A stretch of DNA of 18,111 nucleotides from Moraxella nonliquefaciens (GTDB taxonomy: Bacteria; Pseudomonadota; Gammaproteobacteria; Pseudomonadales; Moraxellaceae), in contig NZ_LXTW01000023.1 in the NCBI RefSeq assembly GCF_001679005.1, positions 1 to 18,111 of the forward strand, given 5' to 3'. A model generated the notes under the pieces. The model made no database searches. It had not been told where the DNA came from and was given only the letters and a program-made list of their open reading frames with translations. Of the stretch, positions 6,662 to 13,493 are shown piece after piece. A program made the translations under genes and the position numbers. Position 1 is the first letter of the stretch, and each line of letters opens with the position of its first letter.

Positions 6662-6891
6662 AAAAGCTCCAAACAAAGTCACCAAACGCCAAAACCACCA
6701 CAAATTCCATCATAGAAACATCTTAACATGCTTATCAAGACATATCAGCAAAGCAATATAACACAACACAGCCGCTTAATTTGTGGTAATTTTTGACGTT
6801 AAGCATACATTAATTAACATCACCCTTATTATTATGATTTGAATACATATAAATGCACATTCAAACCATGTCATGAACAAGGGATTTATAT

Positions 6892-6910
6892 GATAATAAT
6901 ACTCATTATT
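6892..6910. promoter_or_regulatory. Fur box
   Basis: The 19-mer GATAATAATACTCATTATT differs from the classical Fur consensus GATAATGATAATCATTATC at three positions (16/19 by eye). It overlaps the predicted -10 of the leftward afe promoter, so iron-loaded Fur would block transcription. This agrees with iron control reported for AfeABCD/SitABCD systems, though MntR-type control cannot be excluded. Confidence 0.75.
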
Positions 6911-6924
6911 TATTAAAAAATCAA
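6896..6924 (-). promoter_or_regulatory. afe operon sigma-70 promoter
   Basis: On the minus strand TTGATT (6919-6924, 4/6) and TATTAT (6896-6901, 5/6) are spaced exactly 17 bp. Transcription would start near 6889. The Fur box covers the -10. The distance to the afeA ATG is about 230 nt. Confidence 0.65.
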
Positions 6925-7037
6925 GGGATTTGTAAAATAAATCATCATCAACTGTTGACAGTCAGGTCATCTTTATGTTTATCAAGATGATACTCATCAC
7001 GAACCATGTTAAATCCTATGTACATTTTACCACAAAA

Positions 7038-7073
7038 TACCCCAAAAAATTAGGACATCTAACTTTTGGGGTA
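7038..7073 (-). terminator. glsB-side hairpin terminator (possibly bidirectional)
   Basis: Arms TACCCCAAAA (7038-7047) and TTTTGGGGTA (7064-7073) pair perfectly, and the loop can extend with TTAG/CTAA. On the minus strand it is followed by TTTTGTGG, on the plus strand by AAGTTC and nine T. It lies about 60 nt beyond the glsB stop and would separate glsB from afeA. Confidence 0.6.
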
Positions 7074-7079
7074 AAGTTC

Positions 7080-7097
7080 TTTTTTTTTGGGGGGGGG
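7080..7097 (+). repeat. T9-G9 homopolymer pair
   Basis: Nine T (7080-7088) followed directly by nine G (7089-7097), 35 nt past the glsB stop codon. Long G tracts are slippage-prone and drive phase variation of some Moraxella surface genes, but here no promoter or reading frame obviously depends on the tract length. Confidence 0.8.
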
Positions 7098-7131
7098 AGT
7101 TTATCAAATCAAATTTTAACAAATGCTTAAA

Positions 7132-7389
7132 TCACTTGATGCGTCTTTTACCTGTGGCAAATTCGTAGATGAACAGCACGATGATAGCACCGATGACTGA
7201 CAGCACCAAACCACCAAAGCCACCATTGGCTGACAAACCCAAAGCACCTGCCAAGAATCCACCAACAACCGCACCGACAATACCTAAGATGATGGTCATA
7301 ATCCAACTCATTGGATTTGCACCTGGTTTAATGGCTCGTGCCAACAGACCAGCGATAAAACCGACAATAAGCGTCCAAACAATACTCAT
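7132..7389 (-). CDS. GlsB/YeaQ/YmgE family small membrane protein
   Basis: An 85-residue, very hydrophobic, glycine-rich protein with three predicted membrane segments. Family marks visible are GFIAGLLARAIKPGANP (10-26), LGIVGAVVGGFLAG (35-48), and LSVIGAIIVLFIYEF before a basic C-terminus GKRRIK. The family is widespread, often annotated as stress-responsive or 'transglycosylase-associated', with no firm biochemical role. The start at 7389 has a strong ribosome site (AGGAGA). It stands alone between the divergent afeA promoter region and mpl. A hairpin lies 60 nt beyond the stop. Family call is confident; function is not. Confidence 0.88.
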   Translation of the reverse strand: MSIVWTLIVGFIAGLLARAIKPGANPMSWIMTIILGIVGAVVGGFLAGALGLSANGGFGGLVLSVIGAIIVLFIYEFATGKRRIK

Positions 7390-7824
7390 GAGATCTCTCC
7401 TAATTAATGCCCATTAATGCCCAACTGGGCATGTCTGTCCGTGCCTGTCATTGATGGTATTTTGTAAAAGTAAAATATGATGGCTAAATCATTTACCCAT
7501 CCAACTAAAACCGTTACCAACCATCCAACCGCCAAAGACAGGCACACCCTAAATCATGCACTTTTTACATTCGCATTTTTTATTTAAAATACAATTATTT
7601 AAAATACGAAAATCACGTAAAAATCACCACGTAAAAAGCACATGAATTGTAACCCAATCTTGCCACCCGTACCACCCCAAAAACGTTAATAACGTAGAAC
7701 AAGTGTCAAATCTTGGGCAGATTTTTGGTGCTTTGGTTAAAAACTTAGTAAATATACGATGGTTTTGGGGTTTTTTTGTAAAATGAACACAACAACTCAC
7801 CAAAAAAAGAAGCGGTAATGGCAG
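7390..7824. other. intergenic region between glsB and mpl
   Basis: A 435-bp stretch with no credible gene. Besides the decamer/palindrome near glsB it contains CCATCCAAC twice (7497-7505, 7521-7529), the 12-mer TATTTAAAATAC twice (7581-7592, 7596-7607) and CACGTAAAAA twice (7614-7623, 7628-7637). No terminator with a strong stem follows mpl, although a T7 run lies about 20 nt beyond its stop on the minus strand. Confidence 0.5.
7403..7432. repeat. tandem decamer and palindrome upstream of glsB
   Basis: ATTAATGCCC is repeated twice head to tail (7403-7412, 7413-7422). The second copy runs into ATGCCC-AACT-GGGCAT (7417-7432), a 6-bp stem with a four-base loop. It lies 14-43 bp upstream of the glsB start, so it is in the mRNA leader or promoter and may be an operator or leader hairpin. 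Confidence 0.5.
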
Positions 7825-9222
7825 TTAAGCCAATATGTCCAAAATCCGCCCATGTATCCCCTCAAACGCCCCATTACTCATGACCACAATGGCATCATCT
7901 GAGCGTACATTTGCCTTGATGAATGCCAATACCTCATCAATGCTATCAAGCACAACCTGTCCATTTGTATGACCAATGGCTTCTTTTAGTCCCCATGACA
8001 AACCCTTTGGCTCGTACCAAATAACACCATCCGCCAATGACGCAGATAAGGCAAGCTGTTCCTTATAAATACCCAGCTTCATGGTGTTAGAGCGTGGCTC
8101 AATAACCGCCCAAATCTTACGACCCATCAGCTTCTTTTTAGCACCGTCTAAGGTGGTAGTGATGGCGGTTGGGTGATGGGCAAAATCATCATACACCTGC
8201 ACACCCCCAACATCACCAATGAGTTCCATACGGCGTTTTATCCCTGCAAAGTCCGACAGAGCTTTACATGCCATCGCCACACTCACGCCCACGCTGTACG
8301 CCGCTGCAATTGCCGCCAGAGCATTGTTGACATTATGCACACCGCTCATGCCCCAGTTCACCACACCCATTTCATCGCCTGCTTTATTGACATGTTTCAC
8401 GTGAAACACCGAACCATCCTCTTCTGCCAGAGTCGCTTGCCAATCACTCTCATCGCTCTCATCGCCCACCTCTGTTCGCCATACTGGTGTCCATACGCCC
8501 ATATCTAGGGTATCTTCTAGGCTTTTTATGTCTTTTGGCATGATAATTTGACCGCTTGGGGGTATCATGCGAATCATGTGGTGAAATTGGGTTTGGATTG
8601 CTTTTAAATTGGGGAAAATGTCGGCGTGATCGTATTCTAAGTTGTTTAAAATGACGGTTGTGGGGCGATAATGCACAAATTTTGAACGTTTATCAAAAAA
8701 AGCACTGTCATACTCATCCGCTTCAATCACAAAATAGTCCTGCCCCAAATACGAACTGTGGGCAAAGACTGACTGCAATCGCTCATCATCAGTATTGACA
8801 AGGGGCACACCACCGATTAAAAAACCTGTGTCAATCCCTGCATACTGCAAAATCCAAGCCAGCATGGTTGTGGTTGTGGTCTTGCCATGCGTGCCTGCCA
8901 CTGCCAAAACATGGCGTTCTTGTAGGAGATGCTCTGATAAAAACTGTGGGGCGGATGTGTAGCGAATCCCCTTATCAAGCATATACTCTACCGCTTGCAT
9001 GCCACGTTTACAAACGTTGCCAACCACCACCAAATCAGGGGCAGGATCTAAATGAGCGGATTTGTACCCCTCTAATATCTCAACGCCTGCTTGCTGTAAC
9101 TGTGTACTCATGGGCGGATAAATGGCACTGTCCGAACCTGTAATAGTATGCCCAAGCGAACGTGCCAACAGGGCAAGCGACCCCATAAATGTGCCACAAA
9201 TACCCAAAAAATGAATGTGCAT
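7825..9222 (-). CDS. mpl: UDP-N-acetylmuramate:murein tripeptide ligase
   Basis: Mpl joins recycled L-Ala-gamma-D-Glu-meso-Dap tripeptide to UDP-MurNAc, returning cell-wall peptides to peptidoglycan synthesis in the cytoplasm. The 465-residue protein opens with the Mur-type motif HFLGICGTFMG, where MurC would also have a GxxGxGM motif. It carries the ATP loop AGTHGKTTTT (109-118), EADEYDSAFFDKRSKF and NLEYDHADIF typical of Mpl, the central-domain GVHNVNNALAA, and YDDFAHHPTAI in the C-terminal domain. EYDSAFFDKR and the length favour Mpl over MurC. ATG at 9220-9222 follows AAGG at about 8 nt. Residues 272-277 (VFHVKH) are encoded by a perfect parS site, see 8393-8408. It lies 100 nt downstream of dsbB on the same strand. 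Confidence 0.94.
   Translation of the reverse strand: MHIHFLGICGTFMGSLALLARSLGHTITGSDSAIYPPMSTQLQQAGVEILEGYKSAHLDPAPDLVVVGNVCKRGMQAVEYMLDKGIRYTSAPQFLSEHLLQERHVLAVAGTHGKTTTTTMLAWILQYAGIDTGFLIGGVPLVNTDDERLQSVFAHSSYLGQDYFVIEADEYDSAFFDKRSKFVHYRPTTVILNNLEYDHADIFPNLKAIQTQFHHMIRMIPPSGQIIMPKDIKSLEDTLDMGVWTPVWRTEVGDESDESDWQATLAEEDGSVFHVKHVNKAGDEMGVVNWGMSGVHNVNNALAAIAAAYSVGVSVAMACKALSDFAGIKRRMELIGDVGGVQVYDDFAHHPTAITTTLDGAKKKLMGRKIWAVIEPRSNTMKLGIYKEQLALSASLADGVIWYEPKGLSWGLKEAIGHTNGQVVLDSIDEVLAFIKANVRSDDAIVVMSNGAFEGIHGRILDILA
8393..8408. promoter_or_regulatory. parS: parS centromere site (ParB binding)
   Basis: TGTTTCACGTGAAACA is a perfect 16-bp palindrome identical to the bacterial chromosomal parS consensus. 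ParB nucleates here for origin segregation and SMC loading. The site lies inside the mpl coding sequence and is read as V-F-H-V-K-H. parS sites usually cluster in the origin-proximal part of the chromosome, within coding genes as often as between them. Confidence 0.92.
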
Positions 9223-9322
9223 GATGTTGCCTTAATGATGATATAACTGAGATGATTTGGCAGATTATAGCAAATTTTGGCAAATGACGGTTTTATTTAC
9301 ACAAAAATTTATTCGCTGTTGC

Positions 9323-9865
9323 TCATATCTGTTTTTTTAATATCCCAAAAAGCCCAAAACTCAACATCACCAAAAATACCACAAACATCGCCAAAGTCAG
9401 ATGAGGTATGCCAAATCCTGCCATTTGCCAGTCCATCAGAGCACATTCACCCGAACCTTTTAGCACTTCTTGAAATACCTGTAAAATCGGTAAAGTATCC
9501 ACCCAATAGTTTAGCCCAGGGCCGCAGGCAGGCACTTCATCGGCAGGCAAATGCTGCAACCACACATGACGAGCTGCCACCCCAAGCCCCCACAGTGCAC
9601 CAAATACCATGCCAACCCACAGGATGAGTTTACCCCACAGCTGTTTGGGATTGATGAGCATGCCAACAAAGGCAAATGCCCCCATTATCCACACGCCCAT
9701 CCGCTGAAAAATACACAAAGGGCATGGGTCAAGCCCCAAATGACGCTGAAAATAAAAAATCGCCACAAGGGTTGCCACAACTGATAAAGCAAATATGCAC
9801 GTGCATAGTGTGCCAAAAGTTGGGTATTTTGGTATGATATTATCTGTATTTTTGTAAGTAGTCAT
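9323..9865 (-). CDS. dsbB: disulfide bond formation protein DsbB
   Basis: Inner-membrane quinone reductase that reoxidises periplasmic DsbA. The 180-residue protein has four membrane segments. Redox pair one is Cys48-Cys51 in DPCPLCIFQR just after the first membrane helix; pair two is Cys114 (PACGPG) and Cys141 (GECA) in the second periplasmic loop, as in E. coli DsbB. Two additional cysteines, Cys21 and Cys23, lie in the first helix and are probably not catalytic. The ATG at 9863-9865 lies 26 nt inside the 3' end of gshA, so the two are likely co-transcribed and coupled; no clear ribosome site is visible. Length is normal for the family. A 14-bp palindrome TATGCACGTGCATA lies at 9794-9807 in its coding sequence. 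Confidence 0.94.
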   Translation of the reverse strand: MTTYKNTDNIIPKYPTFGTLCTCIFALSVVATLVAIFYFQRHLGLDPCPLCIFQRMGVWIMGAFAFVGMLINPKQLWGKLILWVGMVFGALWGLGVAARHVWLQHLPADEVPACGPGLNYWVDTLPILQVFQEVLKGSGECALMDWQMAGFGIPHLTLAMFVVFLVMLSFGLFGILKKQI

Positions 9866-11405
9866 AAAAATCTTGGGTCTCTTCTCGCTCTAATTGCTGT
9901 TGGTCAGCAAAGGACTGTATGGCAATATTGGCATAATAGAACGCATCTTCGTTGCTAAGAGCATGGGTGAGTAAGGATTTATGGTGTTTTTGGGCAAGCA
10001 TTTGCCCCAATTGCCATGTACTGCCCAATCTTTGGCTGTCAGATATGACCTGAGCGGATGGTGTAAAGTTGGGATTGATTGCCATGCCTTGCATGAGTGA
10101 GAGTGCCAAACGGTAGTCGTTACCACCGTGATACTCATCAAAAGCATCAGCGATGGATTGCATCTGTTCAAGAGTCTGCATTATCCATACCCTCAAAGGT
10201 TGTTTACCATCGGAGGTGATGATGGTTGTGTGAGTATCTCGCCCATCATTGACCACTTTATCAATATTTACCGACAGCTGTTTTTCTTCATCAGGCAACA
10301 GTTTGGGTGAGTCCGACAGCAAGCAATATAACGCCAAAATCTCCAAAAAGCATGCCGTGGCAGTTGTAATACCAATATCACTGTATGGGTCTAGGTCAAT
10401 GGCACGAAATTCAACATAAGCGATGCCCCGAGATGCTAAGGCTTGGGTCGGTGTCTCACCAAAGTGCGTCACTTGCTTGGGGCGGATGGGGCTATAAAAT
10501 TCATTTTCAATCTGTAAAATGTGGTCATTAATCTGCACAGGATTACCGTCTTTATCGTCCACACCAATATCCGTAAAGTCGGTAAAAGACGTACCAATCG
10601 CTCGGCGTAGCCCTTTGATGTATTCATCTAGGTCATTATAGCGAATGTCCAAATCCTCTTGTACACTATTGGTATAGCCCAATTTGCCCATCCTTAGGCT
10701 CGTTGCATGTGGTTTATAATAGGTGCAAGCCTCATCACACTCACCCAAAGGAATCAAATCATGTATGCGACCTGTCAAAAAGCACTCGCACACGCTTGGG
10801 CTTGCCCCCAGAAGATACAAAACAAGTGGGGTTAGGCGTTTAAAGTTGCGAATAAGCCCCAGATATTTTTCATTTTTAAAGGCTTGTAAATCATCACGCT
10901 TTTCATCATCCGCCCATACTTTGAACAAACCATCGCCAAAGGATAAGTTATAATGCAATCCTGCAATGGTCTGCATTTTACGACCATATCGCACTCCAAG
11001 CCCTGAACGATACAGGGTTTTAAGCCGTCCGATGTTAGATGTGCCATAATTGGCAAGAGGAATGTCTTTGTCATCATCTGATAACATGCACGGCATGGAC
11101 AATGGCCACATCATCTCATCATTTTCTAGTGAGCGGTGCACCAAAACATGTAAGGTACGTAGCATGTCTAGGGCATCTTTGATGGTTGCTTTGGGTGCGG
11201 TGATGAGTTCAAGCAAATTCTCAGAATAGTCGGTGGTAATATAAGGATGGGTAAGTTTTGAACCGAGACGGGCAGGATGAAAAGTCTTGGCAGAATAGCC
11301 ATCGGGCTGCATGCGTAGACCTTCTTTTTCAATGCCCCGTTTCATACCCGCCACAAGAGCTGAGTTAAACCATATGGGCAACATAAAATGTTGAGATGCG
11401 TTCAT
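9840..11405 (-). CDS. gshA: glutamate-cysteine ligase (type 1)
   Basis: GshA makes gamma-glutamylcysteine from glutamate, cysteine and ATP, the first step of glutathione synthesis in the cytoplasm. The 521-residue product matches the gammaproteobacterial class (518 in E. coli). Recognisable blocks are GIEKEGLRM near the N-terminus (metal/ATP site), LITAP, YGTSNIGRLKTLYRSGLG, GLHYNLSFG, GYTNSVQEDL and YVEFRAIDLDPY. The start is the ATG at 11403-11405, with GGA seven bases upstream; an in-frame TTG four codons earlier (11417) is not needed. dsbB begins inside its 3' end, suggesting a thiol/disulfide two-gene unit. No gshB is seen in the window. Intact. Confidence 0.94.
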   Translation of the reverse strand: MNASQHFMLPIWFNSALVAGMKRGIEKEGLRMQPDGYSAKTFHPARLGSKLTHPYITTDYSENLLELITAPKATIKDALDMLRTLHVLVHRSLENDEMMWPLSMPCMLSDDDKDIPLANYGTSNIGRLKTLYRSGLGVRYGRKMQTIAGLHYNLSFGDGLFKVWADDEKRDDLQAFKNEKYLGLIRNFKRLTPLVLYLLGASPSVCECFLTGRIHDLIPLGECDEACTYYKPHATSLRMGKLGYTNSVQEDLDIRYNDLDEYIKGLRRAIGTSFTDFTDIGVDDKDGNPVQINDHILQIENEFYSPIRPKQVTHFGETPTQALASRGIAYVEFRAIDLDPYSDIGITTATACFLEILALYCLLSDSPKLLPDEEKQLSVNIDKVVNDGRDTHTTIITSDGKQPLRVWIMQTLEQMQSIADAFDEYHGGNDYRLALSLMQGMAINPNFTPSAQVISDSQRLGSTWQLGQMLAQKHHKSLLTHALSNEDAFYYANIAIQSFADQQQLEREETQDFYDYLQKYR

Positions 11406-11745
11406 TGTATTATCCAAATAAATATTTAAGCAACCAATACGAAAATTTTTGACTTCCCATCCTTGTCATTTGGGGTTACTTCTAAAAGATGGCAAATCTA
11501 TCGCAAAGTTTAAATGATGGTAAGTATCAACACGATACACCTTACGAGATTCCTATTTTAAATCAACCCTGCCATTAGGACTGTCAACGACACAAATTGG
11601 CTCATGTGCACTTAAAATGTTTTAGTGCTAAAATGTCTTAGTGATTAAGTGGTTGCATACCTATAATTTAATCTTACCTAACCATTCTTTATAAGACATT
11701 AAGCAGTGTTTGATAAGTATAGCAAAACTTATGACATTTAACAAA

Positions 11746-11784
11746 TGTCTTAATCCTGTCATTTTTAAGCATGGGATTAAGACA
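11746..11784. repeat. 11-bp perfect inverted repeat
   Basis: TGTCTTAATCC (11746-11756) and GGATTAAGACA (11774-11784) pair across a 17-nt loop. It begins ten bases beyond the Roadblock-gene terminator and has no U tail in either direction, so it is not an ordinary intrinsic terminator. It may be a backup RNA structure, a binding dyad, or part of a small transcript. Confidence 0.5.
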
Positions 11785-11789
11785 GTAAA

Positions 11790-11824
11790 GAATAAAAAAC
11801 ACCTCCCACAAGGAAGGTGTTTTT
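11790..11824 (-). terminator. Roadblock-gene intrinsic terminator
   Basis: Arms AAAAACACCT (11795-11804) and AGGTGTTTTT (11815-11824) form a 10-bp stem. On the minus strand the stem is followed by TTTTTTATTC. It lies 16 nt beyond the stop of the Roadblock/LC7 gene. The A-rich opposite arm means it could also work on the plus strand. Confidence 0.85.
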
Positions 11825-11840
11825 AAATGGCTGTCTAAAA

Positions 11841-12197
11841 TTAAGAGAAATCTAGTTCAGTTTCAAAACCTTTTAGGCTGTGACGAGCCATTGCTAGGTT
11901 TGATTTTTGACGGTCAAGTACTAGGTACAAGAATAGGTTCTCGTTACGAACCAATGGACGAAGTAAGTGGTATTGACCGCTTAGTGTGATTAGGATGTCT
12001 TCAATAGAATCGTTAAGGTTCAACGCTTTTGCAGTTTTACGCTTGGCACGTACCACCTCAGTGTTACCAGCAGATGCCAATTCTAGGTCAAGACCGCTAC
12101 CCAAAGTCGCCAAAGCAAGACCTGATTCGCTATCAACCAACGCTGCTGCGATGAAACCGTCGATGTCGCCCAAGCCGTCAAGAGATAATTTAGCCAT
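11841..12197 (-). CDS. Roadblock/LC7-domain protein
   Basis: A 118-residue single-domain protein. The pattern fits the Roadblock/LC7 (longin-like) fold: an N-terminal helix (LDGLGDIDGFIAAALVD), a beta hairpin with SESGLALATLGSG, a long central helix with TEVVRAKRKTAKAL, a strand pair DSIEDILITLSGQYHLLRPL, and a final NLFLYLVLDRQKSNLAMARHSLK strand-helix. Bacterial members are often partners or activators of small MglA-like GTPases, or scaffolds in twitching motility and signalling; no GTPase gene is in this window. AAGGA lies about nine bases before the ATG at 12195-12197. It is monocistronic with its own terminator. Exact role unknown. Confidence 0.75.
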   Translation of the reverse strand: MAKLSLDGLGDIDGFIAAALVDSESGLALATLGSGLDLELASAGNTEVVRAKRKTAKALNLNDSIEDILITLSGQYHLLRPLVRNENLFLYLVLDRQKSNLAMARHSLKGFETELDFS

Positions 12198-12529
12198 GAT
12201 GTTATTCCTTAAAAAGTAAGTTAAAATTGGATTGATGACGATTTAAGTAATAATTACCAATGATTAAAATCAAATTAACAAGTTAATTTAGGTTTTAATA
12301 ACCATAATAACAAATTACTAAAAACCATCATGCCATAACGAAAGCCATAGAAACTTCGTATACACAGAAACTTCACATAGACACTTCGTTATGTATATAT
12401 TAAACCACACCACAAAACAAAATACAAGTATTATTTTTAAAAAGTGTCATAAAAAATGGATGAATAAAACAGACCATCATTTTTGGATAAATTTCATACA
12501 AAATCAGATACAACAAACCATTTGGCAAG
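12198..12529. other. intergenic region between Roadblock gene and dapB
   Basis: A 332-bp, very AT-rich stretch. It holds the 18-bp palindrome at 12272-12289 and a cluster of AGAAACTTC-like repeats at 12349-12357, 12366-12374 and 12379-12387 (the last AGACACTTC). CATAACGAA (12334-12342) faces its inverse TTCGTTATG (12385-12393). No clear dapB terminator is visible, and the minus-strand open frame across 12400-12624 is not gene-like. Confidence 0.5.
12272..12289. promoter_or_regulatory. palindrome upstream of the Roadblock gene
   Basis: AAATTAAC-AA-GTTAATTT has perfect 8-bp arms, 75-92 bp upstream of the Roadblock start, where a promoter or operator would be expected. AT-rich, so chance is possible. 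No good hexamer pair fixes the promoter. Confidence 0.35.
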
Positions 12530-13336
12530 TTATTTATTTTTAGGTTTAAGTCCAAGCACATCCTGCATGTCATACATCCCTGTCGGTTGGTCATGTAGCC
12601 ACAGACCCGCTCGCACCGCACCATCAGCGAAAATCATGCGACTTTGGGCTTTGTGAGTTATTTGGATAATCTCACCATTTGTGATAAATTCTACCGTATG
12701 CTCACCGACAATCTCACCCCCACGCACCGCATGAATGCCAATTTCACCGTCGGTACGTTTGGCTTGCCCTTGTCTGCCATAGATGGCGGAGGTTTTGAGT
12801 GTTTGTCCACGAGCATCCGCCACGGCGTTTGCCATCATGAGAGCCGTGCCAGATGGTGCATCAAGCTTGTGTTTGTGGTGGCGTTCTATAATCTCTACAT
12901 CAGCGTCCGCCCCCAGCACTTTGGCGGTGGTAGCAAGTAGGTTTAATGATAAGTTCACCCCTGTGGCGTAGTTGCCAGCATAAACGATGGGAATGTGTTT
13001 GCTGGCATCATGTAGTTTACTTTGTTGGGTCTCATCAAGTCCTGTTACCCCCATGACAAGGGCGATTTTGTTGGCGACACACGCCTTTAACACATCATCT
13101 AAGGCATCAGGCAAGCTAAAATCAATGAGTACATCCACCCCTGAAAAATCTGGCGTGGAGAACGTAACACCGCATTTATCCACACCGACAAACTCGCCTG
13201 CATCCACACCAATTAGACCAGATATGGGGCGAACAAATGCCCCCACTAGGTTGGCAGTGGGATTGTCTAACGTGGACTGAACAAGCATGCGTCCCATGCG
13301 ACCTGATGCCCCCATGATTGCAATGTTTTTTGTCAT
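12530..13336 (-). CDS. dapB: 4-hydroxy-tetrahydrodipicolinate reductase
   Basis: DapB reduces the product of DapA with NAD(P)H in lysine and meso-diaminopimelate synthesis, feeding peptidoglycan. From the ATG at 13334-13336 it has 268 residues (273 in E. coli). The nucleotide-binding GASGRMG motif is at 9-15, DFSLPDA at 72-78, GVTGL at 96-100, and the catalytic block ERHHKHKLDAPSGTA at 151-165 (His153/His154, Lys157). The C-terminal region has HAVRGGEIVGEHTV and the dimer/substrate segment. The open frame extends upstream but those 38 codons are not part of the family; AAGGA just before this ATG decides the start. It lies downstream of dnaJ, separated by a terminator, so it probably has its own promoter in 13337-13438. 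Confidence 0.95.
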   Translation of the reverse strand: MTKNIAIMGASGRMGRMLVQSTLDNPTANLVGAFVRPISGLIGVDAGEFVGVDKCGVTFSTPDFSGVDVLIDFSLPDALDDVLKACVANKIALVMGVTGLDETQQSKLHDASKHIPIVYAGNYATGVNLSLNLLATTAKVLGADADVEIIERHHKHKLDAPSGTALMMANAVADARGQTLKTSAIYGRQGQAKRTDGEIGIHAVRGGEIVGEHTVEFITNGEIIQITHKAQSRMIFADGAVRAGLWLHDQPTGMYDMQDVLGLKPKNK

Positions 13337-13434
13337 GATGATTATCCTTGTGGTTGGCTGTCTTAACGTTGCGTGCAATACTGCAAAAAGATGATTTGAT
13401 GATAACCAAAAATTTATCAAAAGTAAATTTAAAA

Positions 13435-13464
13435 ATAAAAAACACGGCAAATTTACCGTGTTTT
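13435..13464 (-). terminator. dnaJ intrinsic terminator
   Basis: Perfect 9-bp arms AAAACACGG (13439-13447) and CCGTGTTTT (13456-13464) with an 8-nt loop. On the minus strand it is followed by TTTTTTATTTTT. It lies about 30 nt beyond the dnaJ stop. Confidence 0.88.
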
Positions 13465-13493
13465 ATCCGACAAAGACCCAATCACGCTTGCCA

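Larger units (their letters stand above)
6662..7131. other. intergenic region: afeA leader, promoter and glsB terminator
   Basis: A 470-bp non-coding stretch. The part next to afeA (6662-6890) would be its 5' leader of about 230 nt, in which I see no known riboswitch motif. 6892-6924 holds the afe promoter and Fur-like box, bracketed by two copies of CAAGGGATTT (6878-6887, 6922-6931). ACTGT-TG-ACAGT is a small palindrome at 6951-6962. The end near glsB holds a long hairpin followed by T9G9. Confidence 0.6.
11406..11840. other. intergenic region between gshA and the Roadblock gene
   Basis: A 435-bp stretch without a credible gene. It contains the Roadblock-gene terminator, a perfect 11-bp inverted repeat TGTCTTAATCC/GGATTAAGACA (11746-11756, 11774-11784) and a 14-bp near-repeat AAAATGTYTTAGTG (11614-11627, 11630-11643, one mismatch). 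The gshA promoter should lie near 11420-11500 on the minus strand, but no strong hexamer pair is seen. Confidence 0.5.

Noticed and set aside
6662..6703. Longer AfeA N-terminus from a TTG start
   Set aside because: It would put 14 extra residues before the lipoprotein signal; the ATG at 6661 has GGAG at the right distance.
6662..6890. Manganese (yybP-type) riboswitch in the afeA leader
   Set aside because: I could not find the conserved core of that class in the leader on the minus strand.
7089..7097. G9 tract as a glsB phase-variation switch
   Set aside because: It lies downstream of the glsB stop and outside its promoter, so direct control of glsB is unlikely.
8173..8508. 111-residue plus-strand open frame inside mpl
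   Set aside because: Antisense shadow of mpl with His-rich, unstructured composition; no start signal.
9794..9807. TATGCACGTGCATA palindrome in dsbB as a second parS site
   Set aside because: It shares only the CACGTG core with parS; the flanks GTTT/AAAC needed by ParB are replaced, so it is probably a coding coincidence.
12400..12624. 74-residue minus-strand frame overlapping the dapB 3' end
   Set aside because: Overlaps dapB and AT-rich intergenic sequence, no recognisable domain.
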